NCBI GenBank assembly: GCA_002319925.1 | Contig: DCFP01000018.1 | Coordinates: 512 to 8,703 of the forward strand | From: Holophagaceae bacterium UBA1801 | Lineage (GTDB): Bacteria > Acidobacteriota > Holophagae > Holophagales > Holophagaceae | Direction: 5' to 3' | Length of the DNA: 8,192 nt | Shown here: in pieces, positions 5,654 through 8,192 of the stretch | How the letters are laid out: each line of letters begins with the position of its first letter | How positions within the stretch are numbered: the stretch's first letter is position 1 | The notes under the pieces: model-generated | The model's database searches: none | What the model was told of the DNA's origin: nothing | What the model saw: only the letters and a program-made list of their open reading frames with translations | Made by a program: the position numbers and the translations under genes

Positions 5654-6784
5654 ATGCGGCTCTGGGATGCGCTGTCATCCCTGCAGCTCACCATTATTTC
5701 CCTTGCCCTGCTCATGGCCCTCGTGGTGCTGTGCACCTTGGCTCAGACGCAGATGGGCACCTTCGGCGCGGTCCAAGCCTATATGCGCAGCTTCCTCGTC
5801 TGGTGGCACATCCCATCGCTACCCTTCGGGATTCCCGTCTTCCCAGGCGGGGTTCTGGTGGGCCTTGTACTGGTGCTCAACCTCTCCGCTGCGCTCATCA
5901 AGCGTTTCGACACATCCTGGAGCAAGTCCGGTTTGTGGATCACCCACGCGGGGCTCATTCTGCTCATCGCGGGCGAGTTCTTCACAGGAGCCTTCCAGGT
6001 GGAATCGCTGATGAACCTGGAGGAAGGCCAGACCGTCAACTACACGGAAGGTTCGCGGGAGATCGAGCTGGCTATCACTAACACCACGAACCCTTCCCAC
6101 GATCAGGTGTACAGCGTGCCCGCCTCGCTGCTCAAACGGTCCACCTCCATCGATGTGCCGGGGACTCCCATCACTCTCCACGTGAAACGCTACTTCGAGA
6201 ATGCGGCCCTTGCCATGCGGCAACCCAATGACCCTCCGGCAGAAGCCACGGCCGGCGTGGGCGCGAACGTGAAGATCTCCGAGCAGCCCCCGGTTGCGAG
6301 CGATGACCAGATGAACCAGGCCTCGGCCCTGGTGGAGCCCATCGTGAAGGGCCAGAGCCAGGGAGTGTGGCTGGTATCCGTAGGAATGGGCGCACCGCAG
6401 AGCTTTGTGAGCGAAGGACAGACCTTCGCGCTGGCTCTTCGGCCGAAGCGCTACTTCCTGCCCTACACGATCACGCTCAAGCAGTTCCGGCACGATGTCT
6501 ATCCGGGGACGGACATCCCCAAGAACTTTTCCAGCCTGGTGCATCTCTCGAATCCCTCCACCGGCGAGGAGCGGGACGTGCTCATCTCCATGAACCAGCC
6601 CATGCGCTACCAGGGGAAGACCTACTACCAGTACCAGATGGACGTGAAGCATTCCGTCCTCCAGGTGGTGCAGAACCCCGGCTGGCGCATTCCCTACATC
6701 TCCTGCACCCTCATCACACTGGGCCTCATGATCCACTTCGGGTTCACCCTGGGTCGCTCCTTGAAGCGCGGAAGGACCGCATGA
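5654..6784 (+). CDS. resB: Cytochrome c biogenesis protein ResB (Ccs1)
   Basis: ResB/Ccs1 partners CcsA in System II cytochrome c maturation, moving heme across the inner membrane and presenting apocytochrome for attachment. From the ATG at 5654 the protein has 376 residues. It shows TM1 about 12-29 after the family-typical MRLWDALSSLQLT, TM2 about 65-81, and TM3 about 94-110 in WITHAGLILLIAGE with His98. A large periplasmic domain follows at about 111-345. The last helix, about 346-366, contains His361 and has a basic tail. Three N-terminal helices, a periplasmic domain and a final helix is the standard ResB layout. Start choice: the ATG at 5654 gives the normal family N-terminus but has no Shine-Dalgarno. 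A TTG at 5525, with GGGA at 5512-5515 and an 8-base overlap with the lipoprotein gene, would add 43 hydrophilic residues encoded across a long hairpin, with weaker GC bias at third codon positions. I prefer 5654 but cannot exclude 5525. The stop overlaps the ccsA start as ATGA. Confidence 0.88.
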   Translation: MRLWDALSSLQLTIISLALLMALVVLCTLAQTQMGTFGAVQAYMRSFLVWWHIPSLPFGIPVFPGGVLVGLVLVLNLSAALIKRFDTSWSKSGLWITHAGLILLIAGEFFTGAFQVESLMNLEEGQTVNYTEGSREIELAITNTTNPSHDQVYSVPASLLKRSTSIDVPGTPITLHVKRYFENAALAMRQPNDPPAEATAGVGANVKISEQPPVASDDQMNQASALVEPIVKGQSQGVWLVSVGMGAPQSFVSEGQTFALALRPKRYFLPYTITLKQFRHDVYPGTDIPKNFSSLVHLSNPSTGEERDVLISMNQPMRYQGKTYYQYQMDVKHSVLQVVQNPGWRIPYISCTLITLGLMIHFGFTLGRSLKRGRTA

Positions 6785-8192
6785 ACGTGCGCAAGCTCTT
6801 CACCTGGGCTCCTGGCCTCATCGCACTGATCGCGGTGCTGCTGACCCTTCTGCCCCCTGGAAACGTGCGCGGTTTCGATGCGGCTGGGTTCGCGAAGCTG
6901 CCGGTCCTCCAGGGCGGGCGCATGAAACCTCTGGATTCCGTCGCGCGCACCTCCCTGCTCATGATCCGCGGCAAGCAGAGCATCTACATTGATGGCCGCA
7001 CCATTGGTCCGGACGAGTGGATGCTGGATGTCCTGTTCCGTCCCGCCCGCGCAGATGCCCAACCCATCTTCGTCATCAACGATCCTGAACTCCTGGGATC
7101 CATGGGTATTCAGCAGACCGCGGACCGCTACTTCAGCTTCAATACGCTGGGACCGCACCTGAACGAGATCCAACAGCAGGCCCAGGCTGCCATGAACCTG
7201 GAAGAGAGCCAGCGGACGCGAACCCAGAACGCGGTCCTCAATCTCTTCGAGCGGGTCTATCTCTACCATCAATTGAAGAACACCCTTCAATCCGAGGATT
7301 CGCAGGGTCTGGCTGCGGAGATCCAGGGTGCGAAAAATCCCGATGCCGATGCGCGTTTCCAGGAGATGGACAAGCTTGCCTATTTCCGCATCCTGCCTAA
7401 AACAGACGTGAATGCTTGGCAGACCGTGGCATCCGGACTCCAAGACTATGCGAAGGGCCAGGTTCATCCCTCGCTGGAACTCCTTGCTGCCGTTGGATCC
7501 GCCTACGCCTCTGGCGATGCCAATGCATTCAACCAGGCAACGGTAAAGCTGAAGGAGATCGTTCTCTCCATGCGCCCCGATGCCCAGCGCCAGGCCGATC
7601 AGGAGTTCCTGTTCAACCAGGCCGAGCCCTTCTACCTCGGCATGGTGATCTACGTGATCGCGCTGCTCCTGCTGTTCATCTCCTGGACATGGAAACCGGA
7701 GAGTCTGCGGCCTGCGGCATATTCCCTGCTGGTTGCGGGGCTGGTTGTGCACACGGTGGGTCTGCTCTCGCGCATCCTCCTTCAGGGACGTCCGCCCGTC
7801 ACGAACTTGTATTCGTCGGCCATCTTCGTGGGCTGGGTGGCGGTGGTGCTTGGCGTGGTCCTGGAGCGCATGTACCGTCGTGGTTTTGGCACGGCGGTGG
7901 CGTCCATCGCGGGTTTCGCCTCCCTCATCGTGGCCCACCACTTGAGTGGTGATGGCGACACCATGGAGATGATGCGGGCGGTGCTGGATTCCAACTTCTG
8001 GCTCAGCACCCACGTGGTCACCATCACCATCGGCTACGGCGGGACCTTCGTGGCGGGCCTCATCGCCATCGCCTACACCATCAGGAAACTGCTGGTCAAT
8101 CGAATGGACGAGACGACCAGCCAGGCCCTCGCCGACACCACGTACGGCATTCTCTGCTTCTCGCTGCTCTTCAGCTTCGTGGGCACGGTCCT
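6781..8192 (+). CDS. ccsA: Cytochrome c biogenesis protein CcsA with large N-terminal periplasmic extension (3'-truncated)
   Basis: The ATG at 6781 overlaps the resB TGA (ATGA), which suggests translational coupling. 470 codons are open to the window end. Seen: TM1 about 6-27; a motif LQGGRMKPLDSVART (43-57) typical of the long CcsA/CcsB form; and a mostly helical, Gln/Glu-rich extracytoplasmic domain to about 283. Further helices lie at about 285-304, 312-331, 343-364, 368-388, 409-437 and 452-470. RPPVTNLY at 337-344 and WLSTH with His411 match the CcsA core. The tryptophan-rich WWD heme-handling motif and the following conserved His should come just after the window edge, so they cannot be checked. 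Role: the heme-exporting, cytochrome c synthetase half of System II, acting with ResB in the inner membrane. The N-terminal domain of about 255 residues is known from long CcsA-type proteins in several phyla; its function is unclear to me. Confidence 0.88.
   Translation, partial: MNVRKLFTWAPGLIALIAVLLTLLPPGNVRGFDAAGFAKLPVLQGGRMKPLDSVARTSLLMIRGKQSIYIDGRTIGPDEWMLDVLFRPARADAQPIFVINDPELLGSMGIQQTADRYFSFNTLGPHLNEIQQQAQAAMNLEESQRTRTQNAVLNLFERVYLYHQLKNTLQSEDSQGLAAEIQGAKNPDADARFQEMDKLAYFRILPKTDVNAWQTVASGLQDYAKGQVHPSLELLAAVGSAYASGDANAFNQATVKLKEIVLSMRPDAQRQADQEFLFNQAEPFYLGMVIYVIALLLLFISWTWKPESLRPAAYSLLVAGLVVHTVGLLSRILLQGRPPVTNLYSSAIFVGWVAVVLGVVLERMYRRGFGTAVASIAGFASLIVAHHLSGDGDTMEMMRAVLDSNFWLSTHVVTITIGYGGTFVAGLIAIAYTIRKLLVNRMDETTSQALADTTYGILCFSLLFSFVGTV

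Noticed and set aside
6694..8013. Open frame of 439 codons on the - strand
   Set aside because: It is the antisense shadow of ccsA, which shows CcsA motifs and membrane helices on the + strand.

Overview
This is a GC-rich, gene-dense bacterial segment with every supported gene on the + strand. It holds the end of one redox operon, a short AT-richer accessory stretch, and the start of a cytochrome c maturation (System II, Ccs) operon. GC-rich coding, Shine-Dalgarno-led starts with some TTG use, a Stn/Hyd-type flavin-FeS enzyme and a ResB-CcsA pair together suggest an anaerobic or facultative, cytochrome-c-using Gram-negative bacterium. Holophagaceae-like Acidobacteriota (Geothrix/Holophaga) is my best guess. 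That placement is inference; no rRNA or marker gene is present.

Region 1 (1-4097) is a tightly spaced pair. First comes the 3' end of a NuoF/HydB-like NADH-dehydrogenase subunit with a two-cluster ferredoxin tail. Seven bases after its stop starts a 1195-residue multidomain protein. That protein joins a NuoG-type [2Fe-2S] domain, a GltD/NfnB-like FAD-NADPH module with its N-terminal FeS domain, a 2x[4Fe-4S] ferredoxin domain, and a shortened molybdopterin-oxidoreductase-like domain that appears to have lost its active site. Together they look like a soluble NAD(H)/NADP(H)/ferredoxin oxidoreductase. The closest parallel I know is the electron-bifurcating Stn transhydrogenase family. A clear intrinsic terminator (4134-4180) closes the operon.

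Region 2 (about 4100-4960) has lower GC. It holds a short HAD-hydrolase-like gene with motifs I and IV but apparently a deleted middle, followed by about 340 bases with no supported gene. A weak promoter candidate and a small inverted repeat lie at its downstream end.

Region 3 (4960-8192) starts with a TTG-initiated small lipoprotein, followed by ResB (Ccs1) and the 5' part of CcsA, whose start overlaps the resB stop by ATGA. ResB and CcsA form the System II heme export and cytochrome c synthetase complex; the lipoprotein is probably an accessory. A long near-perfect inverted repeat (5580-5632) lies between the lipoprotein stop and the first resB ATG. It raises doubt about the resB start and suggests an RNA-level control element.
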